Positions 9,198 to 21,700 of a stretch of DNA of 31,663 nucleotides are shown one piece after another. Numbering within the stretch: position 1 is the first letter of the stretch; every line of letters begins with the position of its first letter. Where the stretch lies: the NCBI GenBank assembly GCA_003427395.1, contig BFEA01000521.1, positions 295,933 to 327,595 of the forward strand. The letters are read 5' to 3'. The position numbers and the translations under genes were made by a program. The notes below the pieces were generated by a model that was given only the letters and a program-made list of their open reading frames with translations, searched no databases and was not told the DNA's origin. Source of the stretch: Chara braunii. Taxonomy: Eukaryota; Streptophyta; Charophyceae; Charales; Characeae.

Positions 9198-12100
9198 CAC
9201 GGGAGGGGAGATGCAAACAGAAATGTATGGTAGAGAAAGAGGGGAGAAGCGGGCAGAAAACGGGAGGGAAAGAGGGGGGAGTTGTTGGCAGAAATGCACC
9301 GGAGTGGAAGAGGGGAGATGTGGGCAAAAATTGACGAGAGAGGAAGAGGGAGTGATGCGGGCAGAAATGCCCAGGAGAGAAATAGCGGCAGGCTGCTCTC
9401 CAAGGATATTGTGCAAGTGCCAGATGCATGAGGGCGATGATTGACAAGTGGTCTCAAAGGTGGCGAGCTGGGGGGAATGAGGAGGAGCAAGAGACAAGAT
9501 GGACCAAAGGGGCTCGGGCTAAAATGGTGAAGGCAGAGCATGAGAAAGAGAGGACAATGGGGTTCGGAGGGTAGGGGAAAGCAGCTCTAAAACCAGCTCC
9601 CTGTAAGACCTCTGTTCTCTCTCTGTCTCTCCACTCCCCTCTGCCCCGTGCTCTCCAAACCCCATTGTCCTCTTGTTTTTGTGCTCTGCCTCTGTGCAAT
9701 TTAACTGCAAGTGGTCCCTCTTGCACTTGAAATATATCGATGCTCTCACAATGAGGATAGAACTCCCTTATTTGTGAGAGAAAGCTGCAACAGGTTGTCT
9801 AGTGAGTATAGCTGACCTTTCTAGTACAGGGGATGGGAATCCTCTGTATGAGGTCATAGGAAAGCTCTTTCCTAACTTAGCATGTGCTCCATGCATGAAT
9901 GATGCTTGTGTTGTTTTACAGGTTGCATTCTTGAATCTCCTGACGTTCTTCACCTTGTACAGTACAATCATACCCATATCGCTCTATGTTTCAATTGAGG
10001 TACGACCATCAGTCCCTTCTCCCCTATCTGGGCTCTGCCAAGCAGCAACCGTCATCCATAACGCAAAACACGAACTTGAGAAAAGGCCAGACTTCCTGCA
10101 TTCAAATGAAAGTGAAAAGTGATAAAGAGTGGAATATAATGAAGCAAGTTACAAGAAGAAGAAAAATTACACAAGCTGCTACCAATGTCATATCCCTGTC
10201 CTCTGCCCCGTCCCTTCTGCTTCTCCAGTTCCCCTGCTCCTGAATGATCAGATAACTAGAACAACAAGTGAAGGAACACCCTCTTTTCAGCCTCACTCTC
10301 TCCCACTCCTCTCGGTTGTACGTCTAGCTATGGGGCTTATCCGTGTCCACCTCAGAAGTTCAAAGAACAATGCCACTATTATTTTGCATCTTCGGACTGT
10401 TTCGGTCAAAGCCACACTCTCGAATGAAGTCGGTATCCACTGGGGACTTCTACATGCAGTGCCAAGCAAGGAAGTGGAGATGGTCTACCATGGCCAAAGG
10501 TAAGTCTCCCATGCTGGTTCCTTCCTCCTTCCTCTCCCTCATCCGCGACTCTCCACTATTATTTTGCATCTTCGGACTGTTTCGGTCATAGCCACACTTT
10601 CGAATGAAGTCGGTATCCACTGGGGACTTCTAGATGCAGTGCCAAGCAAGGAAGTGGAGATGGTCTACCATGGCCAAAGGTAAGTCTCCCATGCTGGTTC
10701 CTTCCTCCTTCCTCTCCCTCGTCCGCTACTCTCTTCCTCCACCCTTCTCCATAGCCTACGTTGAGGTCGTTCACCCCCTAGCTCCATAGCCTAGGGATGT
10801 ACCCCATGTAGCCATGAAGGTCGTCTTTCACCCTGTCTCGAGAGCTCGGCGAGAGCTCAGCCTGACTTCACCCTCTGGCCGGGGCAGTTCTCTGGGCGGA
10901 GCAGCAACATAACTGTTGTGTGTGCCCACTCATTGCTGCTGAATGATATACTCTTGCTTCCCCGGCCTCCAGCCTTTCTTGGCCGGGTACTGCTGCCTCC
11001 TCTGGCGCACTAACTTCTTACCCCCCCCCAAAAAAAAATGTACGTACGTTGTATACGAAGACAACGTACGCACGTTGTGCAACGAATTTTGAGTTACAAC
11101 TTTTCCATGGCGGCCCTTTACGGGGTACGTTGTATTCGAAGACGACGTACGTACATTGTATTATAATTTTGGGTTATGAGAGGGCGGCCCTGGAATATAT
11201 GAGAGGACCCTCACTTCATGTCTTTGATTGGAAATATATGCTGATTTCGGTGGGGAAAAAAGAAACAAACAAACAGAGAACTAAATCTGGTAGCAAATTT
11301 CAGCAGTACTCTCAGGCAAAAGATGTTTGTATTGCACTGTTCTTCGACCTTTTTTTTTTGAGCGATTTTTTTTAAGTGCAAAATGTCTGAAATGCAACAG
11401 ACTTCGAACACACCGTATGTACGTTGTATTCGAATACGTGTGTACGTTGTATTGGACTGTACGTTCTATTCGGGAAAAAAGAGCGATTTCTAAAAGTCCG
11501 ATGTTCGAAGGTAACTCGAATAGAACGTATGTACGTTTTTTGGGGGGGTAAGAAGGTAGGCCTACCTGTAATTTCCTGCCTTTGCGGGGGAGCATTATTA
11601 ACCTGAAATCTAGTTAGGTACGGGCCTGAACACGTGACCTCTTTTGGAAGCCACTGGTCGTCCAGAGTTCACTTGGGCCTACTCGGGTTGCTCGAAAATC
11701 CCTACCGGGCACGTATCAAATTCTGCTCGTGTCCTTCTCCGTCGTGGCGTTCTACAAAGTCTGTCTGGTGTCCAATCTCAGTCCTAACCCTGTACATCTA
11801 CCTATTTCTGATCTACCCCTCCTGGGACAGAAAACACAGCACGAGAACACGGTTAGCTCATATCATAGCAATCATGACATACAAGCGAACAGCAACCTCA
11901 CTCAGGACACGGAGATCAGGAAATCAAACTGTCCAACAACAATACTCAGAAAACTGCATAAATCTCAGACTGATTCTGTGCAGCTCATTGCAGACACCTT
12001 TGATGTTTATTGTCAGATCATATTTGGAGTACTGCTTAAACTACCAGTACCTGTTAATTGTTGGTCTATTGGGCGCCGCCAGCCTTTTTTGTCCACTAGG

Positions 12101-13296
12101 CCGAGCCTTTCTTTGGCCCCACGTTAGCGGGCTGGAGCACATGGCATATTGGGGCAGGGTACTGGTGGTTTGTAGGGCAGGAAAGTTGTATGTTTTATAC
12201 CCAAGGATAGTGTCTTTCTTGTGTATGTCCTGCGACGTTTACTGGAGCCCTCCACAGAAAGAACATCCCTGTGACGGACATTTCTGTTGCTCTTTCACCC
12301 ACTCATCGGGCAGTTCAACCATGAACTGGACCGATGGCTTGAGATACACCATCTCATCCAAATTCTTGCCAGGTTTGGTTGCCTTCACTTGTACATCCTT
12401 GAAAATTTGGTTTCAGCTTCTAGTTCAAATCCCTGACAAGGCGAGTGATACGCTTGGGAAAACGAGCCTAGCAAAGCTATATAATCAACTCAACATGCCC
12501 ACTGATTACATGTGTTCAAAGCTATATAATCAACTCAACATGCCCACTGATTACATGTGTGTTTGTGCGTGTGGCTGGGTTGGTGCGTGGGAGGATGATG
12601 GGAAATTTGCTTCCTTGAAATGGTACCTTTGGTAGTCTTCCGCTGAAGTTTTTTCTTTCCATTCTTGTTGGAGGTCATCCGAGTCACGACGAGGTGTCAC
12701 CAGTAGACCCTCGTAAGAAGCGCAGCAACACCAGAGAAAAAAAAGGCATGGGAAGGAGAGCTCCTGTTGCATACTCGTGAAACACAGTCATAAGTATGGC
12801 GCAGATTCCCAGAACCGACCAGATAATACAGAGTACATACAAATACAGCGGAAGACTTGAGATACATGGATTGATTCAGACCTGACTCAGACTGCAACGA
12901 AACACTCACAAACATACATCGGTGGTGTGAAGTCCTGGCCTTGGACATAGAAGAAAAGGCCGGGGCAATTCTCATACACGGATGAATGGGGGGAGGGGAG
13001 ACGAAGGGAGGAGGAGAGGGAAGATGACGTCAACTCGATGTTCCCAAAGATAGTATCTTGAAATGTCAGAAGTAACGAAAATCCGAAATGTCGCGAACAC
13101 AGAGTCTCAGTGTCTCAGATATCGATCTCACAATGTCAAGGTACATCTTCAGAGGTAGACGAAATCAGATCCCAAAAGTAGTCCTCCACCTACAGTCTCA
13201 ATGTCGCTGTCTCCAATATCATCAGAACTTGTAACCATCCTTCATACCCGTACTAGTCCAGTAGGAGAACCCAGGAGTAGACTTAGAAGGTAGGAG

Positions 13297-13375
<79 letters not shown>

Positions 13376-16300
13376 NGGCGGAGGAAGAAGAGGGAGAGAA
13401 GGCAAGGCCTTCCTCCCTGGTACCTGGTTGGGTAGCTATGGCGCTGCAGCAGGCTGGCGCTGGGCCGCGGGCTGGGCCGGTGGCTGGCAGCTGTTCCAAT
13501 GGCTGCGCTAATTCCTCGTTGCCGCTGTGCTCAATCTCTCCTCACTGCTCATACTAATGCTGCTGCACTGCCCTAATCCTGCTAACGCTGAAGCACTGCG
13601 CTAATCCTGAAGACTATCCTCCTGTCCACTCTAACCTACCGACTGAGGCTGGTACCCAGCTGATATAGTGCTGGCTCGGCCTTAGTCCTGCTCAGGGCCT
13701 TCGGGTCTGGACCGTTGATCAGGCCCAACGGTTCAGATTCGATTTCGGAATCTGAAAAGTGGCGCCAAGACTGCACCGTTGGCCGGTCCTACCGGTGGAC
13801 CTGGTACCAAGCCTAACCAACTAGCCGTTGGGTCTGGTGGGGTCTAAACGAGGCCTACCGGACCGTAAACTGAACCAACGGGTCCTAGGCCTACCTGGAC
13901 CTAAACGGGGCCCGTCGTGACCCGGTAACTAGGCCTGAACCGTGCCTGCTACAGAACCGGGCCCTAACTGGGGCCCGTGTGGTATCAGTATGCCACAGCT
14001 CCTCATGCATATCTTCCTGGTTAAAAGATGCGCACATATCGGAAATTATTAGCTCGGTTGCTCAAGTCCTTCTGTATACAATCATGTGAAGGGCCACCTG
14101 CTTTTCGAAAGAAAAGGAAGGAGATGTTTATGCAGTGCTGTTTGGGTGGCTCGGATCTATGCTGATTCTTTTCAGAACCTTGTTCTGATTGAGAACCCCA
14201 GCCTGCTCTTTTTGTGGCAAAGAAGGTTGCCCCACAGAATGGAGGCCTGTCTTTCCCTTAACATTTTCAATGGCTTGCTAACTCCAACTGTGGCACTTAC
14301 CCGGTTTTCATTGAAGACCCTTCTTGAACCACCAGTACGTTTTTCCAGTCATTTTGGGAGAATGCGGCAATGCGCACTCCGCATCTGGTGGGATGTATTG
14401 GCCTCCCGCCAGGCAAAAATTAAGAGTTACACCCCTCAGGAAATGGCCTTTCTAAAGTTCTTGTTCTTTGGAAGATCACCTTGCTCAAGTCCTTACCCTC
14501 AGGAAGATGTCAAGGATATTCCTTGGCTTTGGACCCAGAATCGTGGACAAGCGTACACTACCTGCTCAGGCTGTGTGGGCACTGGCTGTTTGTAATGTAA
14601 TTGACAGGCTGAAATTCTTGCTTGACCTAACCCTAGATGGCTCCTTTGTGGTGTGAAGCTGGACGTGTATTGTTTGGCGCTAGGGGTATCTATAGGGGAT
14701 GGAATATTGAGAAATGCTGGATGCCCTCATCCCTTTCAGTGGCGGTGGGAGTGGGAGTGGGGGTTGAAGGCCCCTTCATTTTTGTTACGTAAATGTGGCT
14801 GAGCCGTACACATGTAACTGTTGAAGTCATGAGTGAGTCCTTATGGAATCAGATGATTCAAGTACGGTTATGGCTACCCCTTTTGTTTAAGAAAAGAAAT
14901 TTCAACCATCGTTTGCCAAATTGCCACATAATTTTTCCAAGGCCTTCCGAATGAGCCACATCAGAATATGGGTCACTACTCTCTCATTATCTGGAAGAAA
15001 AGTGAATGCGATCATGTCTGGTTTTTATGTTGTTGTTGTTGTTCTCTTTTTCTGGCTGAATACTTCGGTGCCAAAAAATGTGAAACTCAGATTTTGACAC
15101 TTGTGGCAGTTGCGGTGGTTGCACAGATGATCAAGTTCATTCAGTCTAATTACTTCATTAACAGAGACCGAAACATGTACCATTTAGAGACCGACACTCC
15201 GGCCTTGGCACGCACATCGAACTTGAATGAAGAGCTTGGACAGGCAAGTGTTAAATATGGGATATATTTGCGTACCTTTCTTATGCTACAACTATTATGG
15301 CAGTGAGAGCTACCAAAAAAGTCATCAGGTCCAGCTGTGGGTGCTTGTGTATTCCTATTCAAGATATGCACTTGATGAAGTCTAGTTTGTCCTTCGCATG
15401 CACTATCAGTACAACAATGTTTTGCACACTATCAATTGTCCACATCTCTTCTGTTGGAAGACATGTAAAATCCTTCTTCTGCTCTTCTGAACTGCTGACG
15501 GCTGTGCAGTCTGCCTCCCAATGCTTTGCCCAATGCTTTGTAATTATACTGTGCTTGGCTATTGTCTCTTGTATGCACGTGTGGTTGGTAACATAAGCAG
15601 TCGTAAAAAGGTCACATTAGGAGGTTGGTCCTGGCTTTGTGTGGTTGTGGTTAAAAACTCATCTAGCAGTTGTGATCCCATTTCCAAGTGGGAAAGGGTG
15701 TCTCAAGGGAAGCTGAACTGGAAGAAGATGGGCAACTCCTCCTGAGCTCTGTGCTTCTCAATCTTCTTCCGGTTCGAATCAAGTGGTTCGTTGACTATCA
15801 CCCACCATACTAAGGATGGGTTTCCCATGCTCATTTGTTCATGCCTCCATGAGCAGGTGGCTATTTCCCATGCCCATTTGTTCATGCCTTCATGAAACAC
15901 CATGCTCATTATGTTTCACAATGATATTCTACTTTATGCAGGTGGAATACATATTTTCGGACAAGACTGGAACGCTGACGAGAAACCTGATGGAGTTTTT
16001 TAAATGCTCCATAGCTGGGACAATGTATGGCACTGGTGTAACAGAGATACAGAGAGCAGCAGCAAGAAGGCTAGGAACAACTCTTGACGAGGNNNNNNNN
16101 NNNNNNNNNNNNNNNNNNNNNNNNNNNNNNNNNNNNNNNNNNNNNNNNNNNNNGATGATGGGTCCTCTACTGAAATCAGTACGTGACATTAGATTCATTA
16201 TATTTGAATTGCGGGTGTTGGTCAGTGCGTTAGGACTGATGGACGTGCTATGTTCCTGCTCAGTTCATAATTTAAGACACCTTTGAGACAGTGCCATGCT

Positions 16301-18712
16301 CGCAACCCAAGAAGTAGATTTAGACCGGATGAAGGAAGAACGAGTAAAGAAAGAGGAAGTAGAAGAACACAAGATTGAATCAACGTCACCGTCATGATCC
16401 GCCCTCGCAGAATATCTTTCACCTCTCTGAATACAATAATGAATGTCCGAACGCTCTCCCTTATGCTGGTGCTGAAAGAATTCTCCTTTAGCCCTCCTTC
16501 ATTCTTGTCCCCACAGGGTCGTATGACCTGCTACACCAGTTTGTCCAGGCCAAGCACAGATGTGTATCGGACAATGCACTACTTGCATCCTCTCCCATCT
16601 TATTCTTCCATAGGGAATCCATGGTAGCAATCCATGCAGCTTGCTGCAGTTCATTTTCTGCTGCAGGTGATACGACAGTTCGTCATTTGCGAGTTCTGCA
16701 TCTCAAATGGGAAGACATGCTCATTGTCGCATTTCTAAGGTATAAAACTTGCATTTTGCTTCTCATTTTTTCTATGATGCAGGAGGAGAGGTCTTCCGAT
16801 GCAATTCATGAGAAAGGGTTTAATTTTGATGACAAGCGCCTTTTGAAGGGGGCCTGGAGGAATGAATCGGAGTCAGAAGTCTGCAAGGTGGGTCCTGTTT
16901 GAAACTTCTTCACATCACCTGATGATTGAAGTCTCCAGTGAGGTCTCTTGTACGACTCCCTTGGGTCCCGGAGTGGATGTGACTGAAAGTGTACAGCGGC
17001 AGTCACGCATCGATGGCAGAGGGCTCGTCGAATTGCCCCCCAAAACCACCAGAAGGGGTTGAGGAGTGAGCTCATCCACACCCGCACGCTCATGTCAGAT
17101 GCAATGCCGAACTCAACTGGGAAGTTGCGGACATCACATACCATGCCCGAAGCAGAGTAAAATAGAAGATTCGCATGATCGTGTGTGTGTGGTGCCTATG
17201 TTGGCAAACTGGGTAACAACTGGGTTGGTCTCCATGGTATGTCCAGAATAAGCTGGTATGCTAATGACATGTTCGAATGTCCAGTATCCAGCATGAGATC
17301 CGGGGGTCGAGCCTGGCGAGAACAGGAACATGTCCGTTGGTTGAAGAGCTTGCAAGGATTTGAAGATGCTATGAATTGGACTAGATCGTGCAGGTATGGG
17401 GGTATGTGAAGGGGGAAATGCAAAACACAGGTGGAAGTGGATATAGTATGGATGCTGTCAGGGGAGATGCGGGACTCTTTGCTGCATGGGGTAGGTGGTG
17501 AACGCCCGCAGCGGTCTAGTTAGGTTGTGTTCCAGTTGCAAAGAGGTACTATGTAGAGAGGAGCCCTTCTCGTGATGGGCCCGAGGAGAGCGGATACACA
17601 TGTAGGATCTGACTGCCATGATAACAGACCTGCAGAAGAGTCACCTTGTTAAGTCTTGTGCAGTGAACATAGTATGCATGTCGGAGAATTCGAGTTTTCA
17701 TAGCTTTTTCACTGCAGGTCCTTTTTGTACGTTGAATGTCGTTCCATATGTTCATAACATCGTTATCTCACATCTGCTGTGCTGCAGGAATTCTTCAGAC
17801 TGCTTGCAATCTGCCATACGGTCCTTCCTGAGGGGGAAGAGACTCCGGAAGGTATTGAGTACCAGGTGAGTCTTCTTGGATCATTAGCCCCTTTGCTCTG
17901 AGCACTCACGTCCTATGAACCTGCTATTATGCGAAGTGACATGGACATATATCAAGTTTGTCGATTGAGGAAGTGTAAGCGCTGTCTTTTTCATACGTGC
18001 ACTTGGATGCCTCGGGCCCAGCAGAGCTTGTATACCCTGTCTTTTTTAGGACTCAGTGGCGGTTGGAGACACGTGTGGCAATGGAATGAAGTTTGCACAT
18101 CCATGGGCCAAAATGAAGGTGCTGGGATCTCACCGTGGTGGATGGATTCACGCTGCAAGCTTTCCCAGTCCTGGTTACAGGGTCCTGAATTATCCCAGTC
18201 CAACGCCCCGTAGATTACAACCTTAGGGCCTGCACGATCAAGCATCGCAGGCCGGTAGTTTACAGTGGCATACAGCACCTGTAGGAGCAAGTAAAGTTCC
18301 CAAAAGTCCAGTTTTGCAGCAGCCTCACCAGAAAGCGGGAAAGTTCCCAAAATAGCAACTTGGTAAGGCAGAGGTCGAAGGAGGCCGGTACCGATTGAAG
18401 CAGGCACACACAGCCCACTGCAACTATATATTTTGGGTTACAGTGCTGGAGGACAGTTAGTTGTTCATTTTGCAAATTTGTGGAAGCGCTGCTGGAGCTT
18501 GTGCAGACTAGCGACCTGGAGGAAGAAGAACGCTGAAGGGAGGAAGAAGACCAGCGCCCTGGCTGCGACAGACCACCATAGCCAGGAGGGAGGAGAAGTG
18601 TTTGCCATAGCCACCCGTTTGCTGCAAGACACACCGCAGAGGCATTCAGGGTAGATCTGGGACGTTGTAGAGGGAGGAAACAGTAGTGGGGAGCATCGAG
18701 GGATGAACAGTA

Positions 18713-18784
<72 letters not shown>

Positions 18785-21700
18785 TGGGAAGAAGAGAGCA
18801 GATTGGAAGGGGAAGAGTCCGGTACTTACCAGAGATATGTTACGGCTGTGCAGACCGCTCAATCCCAAACTTTTTCAATTGTATATTATTGGACCTTGAG
18901 TGGAACTTCGAATTTGCACTGTTCATGGCCATAGCTCAAGCTTGTGTGAGCCTCATCTCAATGCTCTCCAGTTGCATGTTGTATTTTTTAGTTGAATTTT
19001 CTGAGGTTCATTGCAATGGTATGCGTTCACATGGGCCAAGCAGCAAATGGGCAATTCAATTGTTTTATTTATTTTTTTTCAATTCGAAATCTCTTGAAAG
19101 TTGAAATGATTTTTAGACAAGGGTGTTCATTAGGAAGTGCAACCCCCCCCATGCTTTGAAGTGGGATTAGTGAACCTTGGTGAGGAGATGCTGAAACGTT
19201 GGCTTGTGAATGACAATTTCTGGCACACTAGGGAACTTCCAAATACCTGGGTACTTTGAACTCCGAATGGGAATAGTGAACCTTGGTGAGGACATACAAG
19301 AGCACTTCGGAACATAGGCTATTGAATCAGAAATGTGCTGAACATTGGAAGTATGTGGGCATCTGGTCTTGTTCTTTCTCTATAGGTACCGATGTGTTTG
19401 ACAGCAGGGTTGGAGCACTGTGGGCTGATTGGTCTGACTGTTTCGTGTGAACTCTGTGCTGGACTACCGGTTGGCAGGCAATGTTTAGTGAACTGACACT
19501 GCCCACAAGAGACATCAATTAAGGAACGACCTTTATGTTTGCATTCATCGTCATCCTTGACGTCATCATCATCATTTTTATCAGTATTGTTTTCTTCTTC
19601 TCCTTGGGCCATAGTGTGACCCACAGATGCTCCCGTTCTTACTGTATTTGTTGCCGTTGTCATCATCACCATGCAACAGTTCAACCTACAGATGCCCCCG
19701 TTCTACTGAATAGCATCGTCATCGTTGTATTCGATGTCATTTGCATCATCGCTATTGAGGTCCATTATCTACTTTATCATTACCTGGACTGCAGGGCTCC
19801 TAGGCAGAATCCCTCCCTTCTCCCTTCCCCTTTCCCCCCTTGCCTTGATCCCTGTGCTTCTCACTCCCTGTTCACGCCCTGGTTGCCGAATGATCAAACA
19901 TCACTCGTGTTTAGATACCAAGTAGTTGGCATGCAGTGCATTTGGTATCACTGATGAATGGGATGTCAGTAAGTCACGTAACCTCTCTATCTCAGCATTT
20001 GGTGGGTAATTGGCACAACTGGGAAAGCCAATGAATAACCAATCTGTACTTTGCTTGGATCAGCTCTCAAAGTCCTGGAGTCCCTGGACAACTTGTACTA
20101 TCCGTAGGATAGGTACTGATGTACAACTCGTCTTCCCTGTTTCCCCAGGCAGCCTCCCCTGACGAGGCCGCTCTTGTAGCGGCAGCAAAGCACTTCGGTT
20201 TCTTCTTTTACAGGTGAAGCCCTTGCATCATTTTTGCTACCTCATTGTCGCATATGAATTGTTGGGTACGTGTCGGTGTCGGTGAAAGTTATCTGAGGAC
20301 ATGGTGTTTGACTTTGGTGGTTCTCCTTCCCACTCCTCTCCTCCAGTCTCCATCTGATATGTGGTTGTAATACGGCTGAATGCAGCTTGTGAGCAGGAGA
20401 GAGAGTAATACTGAATGAACGGAGTTGAATCGACTTGCATGACATTTGTGAAGTTTTCCTCTAATCATGTCATCAATCACACATTAAGCACCAGAGAGCA
20501 CAGGAATATTGCTGTTTGATGGCAGCAGACATTGAAAAATTTAAGGTGGGTGACAACCAAGCCGTAAGGTGAGAGTCCTTCTGGACATCTAGTGGAAATT
20601 TGAAACACTACAGGGAAGATTAGCATGCCCACTTTGCAAGGATGACACACACACAAATTGAGACCTCCAAAATTACAACTGCTTGAGAGTTGAGGTCTTG
20701 ACAGACTTAACTGTGGTAATGTTCATCCCAATCTACCTGATCAGGTATATAAACATCATCTGGAGCAGCAGGACCGTGATCTGGTTCTTTTGCTTTGGTT
20801 GTGATCAGTATCAGGATGCCTCTTAGCAGCAGAACTTGTGTCCAAGCAAGAGTCCAAATATATGTCAAAAATTACCAACGAGCCTAGCTCAGTTGGTACA
20901 CCCATGAACTGCTGTTGAAATACAGATCTGAGTTCGAATCCTGATGGACCCTGATGAACGGAATTAAATGATTCTGAATTACCGAGGGTGGGTCAGATTG
21001 ATGAAGATATCCCAAGGCCCTCGCCATTTTTAAGAAGCAAAAATAAAGATATGTGAAAGATCGCTGTCAGATCCAGGGTCTTGATCGTTAAATTTTGAAA
21101 TAGCTGTTAAACAAAATTGGTTTAGAACTTTAGAGACAGAAATAACCTGCTCTGATCAGAATCCACCTGGCATCTGCAAGTTCAGGTGCAGATCATGTAC
21201 ACAGCATCAGCACACACAGGTGCCATACAATGGGGCTAGTTCGGACATGAGCGAGCTGCCTACGTATTTTTCCCAAAAACATTTAAAAGAGTTGGCATTC
21301 TCCATATCGAATGTATTTTTGGAATAGGAACAAGAATCGAGTAAAATACAGAGGAGAACACAGGTAGTAATCTGCATCGCAATGATCAGACTGGGACTGC
21401 CGCATATAAAAGCAAATAGCAATCTCTCTCAGAACCCGAGCAAACCAAAACAGCGTGTAGCAACACTCAGGAAACCTCATAGATCTTAGACTGATTCTGC
21501 ATGGGTCATCGCGGTTACCACCACGACAAATACATCCCCTGTCATCTTCTTTTCTGCAAGCAAAGCTGCTAAAGTTCATTCACTTTTAGAATTGCAAACG
21601 ATCCCAGTATGCAGTGTTATTTCACTGTCTATGGTGGCGCCCCAAGTCCCCTTCTTCGAGCACTAAAAAAAAAAACCATGCTGCTTGGCTCCCTCTACTT

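Larger units (their letters stand above)
8101..9921 (+). other. Intron 6
   Basis: GT-AG intron of 1821 bp, phase 0. It contains a (GA)n tract with an unknown base, a 36-bp minisatellite directly after it, and a foldback repeat (9532-9690). The first 960 bp show only a short direct repeat (ctgattgggtggtttca at about 8700 and 8780). Confidence 0.9.
10000..15126 (+). other. Intron 7, largest (5127 bp)
   Basis: GT-AG intron, phase 0. It holds a 180-bp tandem duplication, a 542-bp foldback element, a dispersed repeat with a 45-bp duplication after it, a (GA)n tract, a GC-rich block and copy B of a small inserted element. No exon is missing from the protein here. The remaining sequence (12640-13290, 14400-15120) shows nothing I recognise. 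Confidence 0.9.

Noticed and set aside
8886-9541. Long Ser-Leu or Arg-Glu repeat frames
   Set aside because: They are translations of (GA)n tracts, and some run through N's. The same holds for frames at 158-900, 13242, 18260, 18703 and 26812, and for the Gln-Arg frames at 7065-7647.
11634-12635. 333-codon open frame in intron 7
   Set aside because: It has no recognisable domain, lies wholly inside an intron, crosses a dispersed repeat whose other copy (21340-21650) does not keep the frame, and includes a 45-bp tandem duplication.
14086-14595. 169-codon open frame
   Set aside because: It overlaps repeat copy B. The matching part in copy A is shorter and does not preserve the frame, and no family features are visible.
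15816-16286. Open frame across the N gap after the DKTGTLT exon
   Set aside because: Only 15942-16091 is supported as coding. The rest reads through an acceptor region upstream and unknown bases downstream.
20880-20945. Functional tRNA gene
   Set aside because: A and B boxes are good, but the acceptor and anticodon stems do not close, and the copies extend into a shared non-tRNA body, so these are SINEs.
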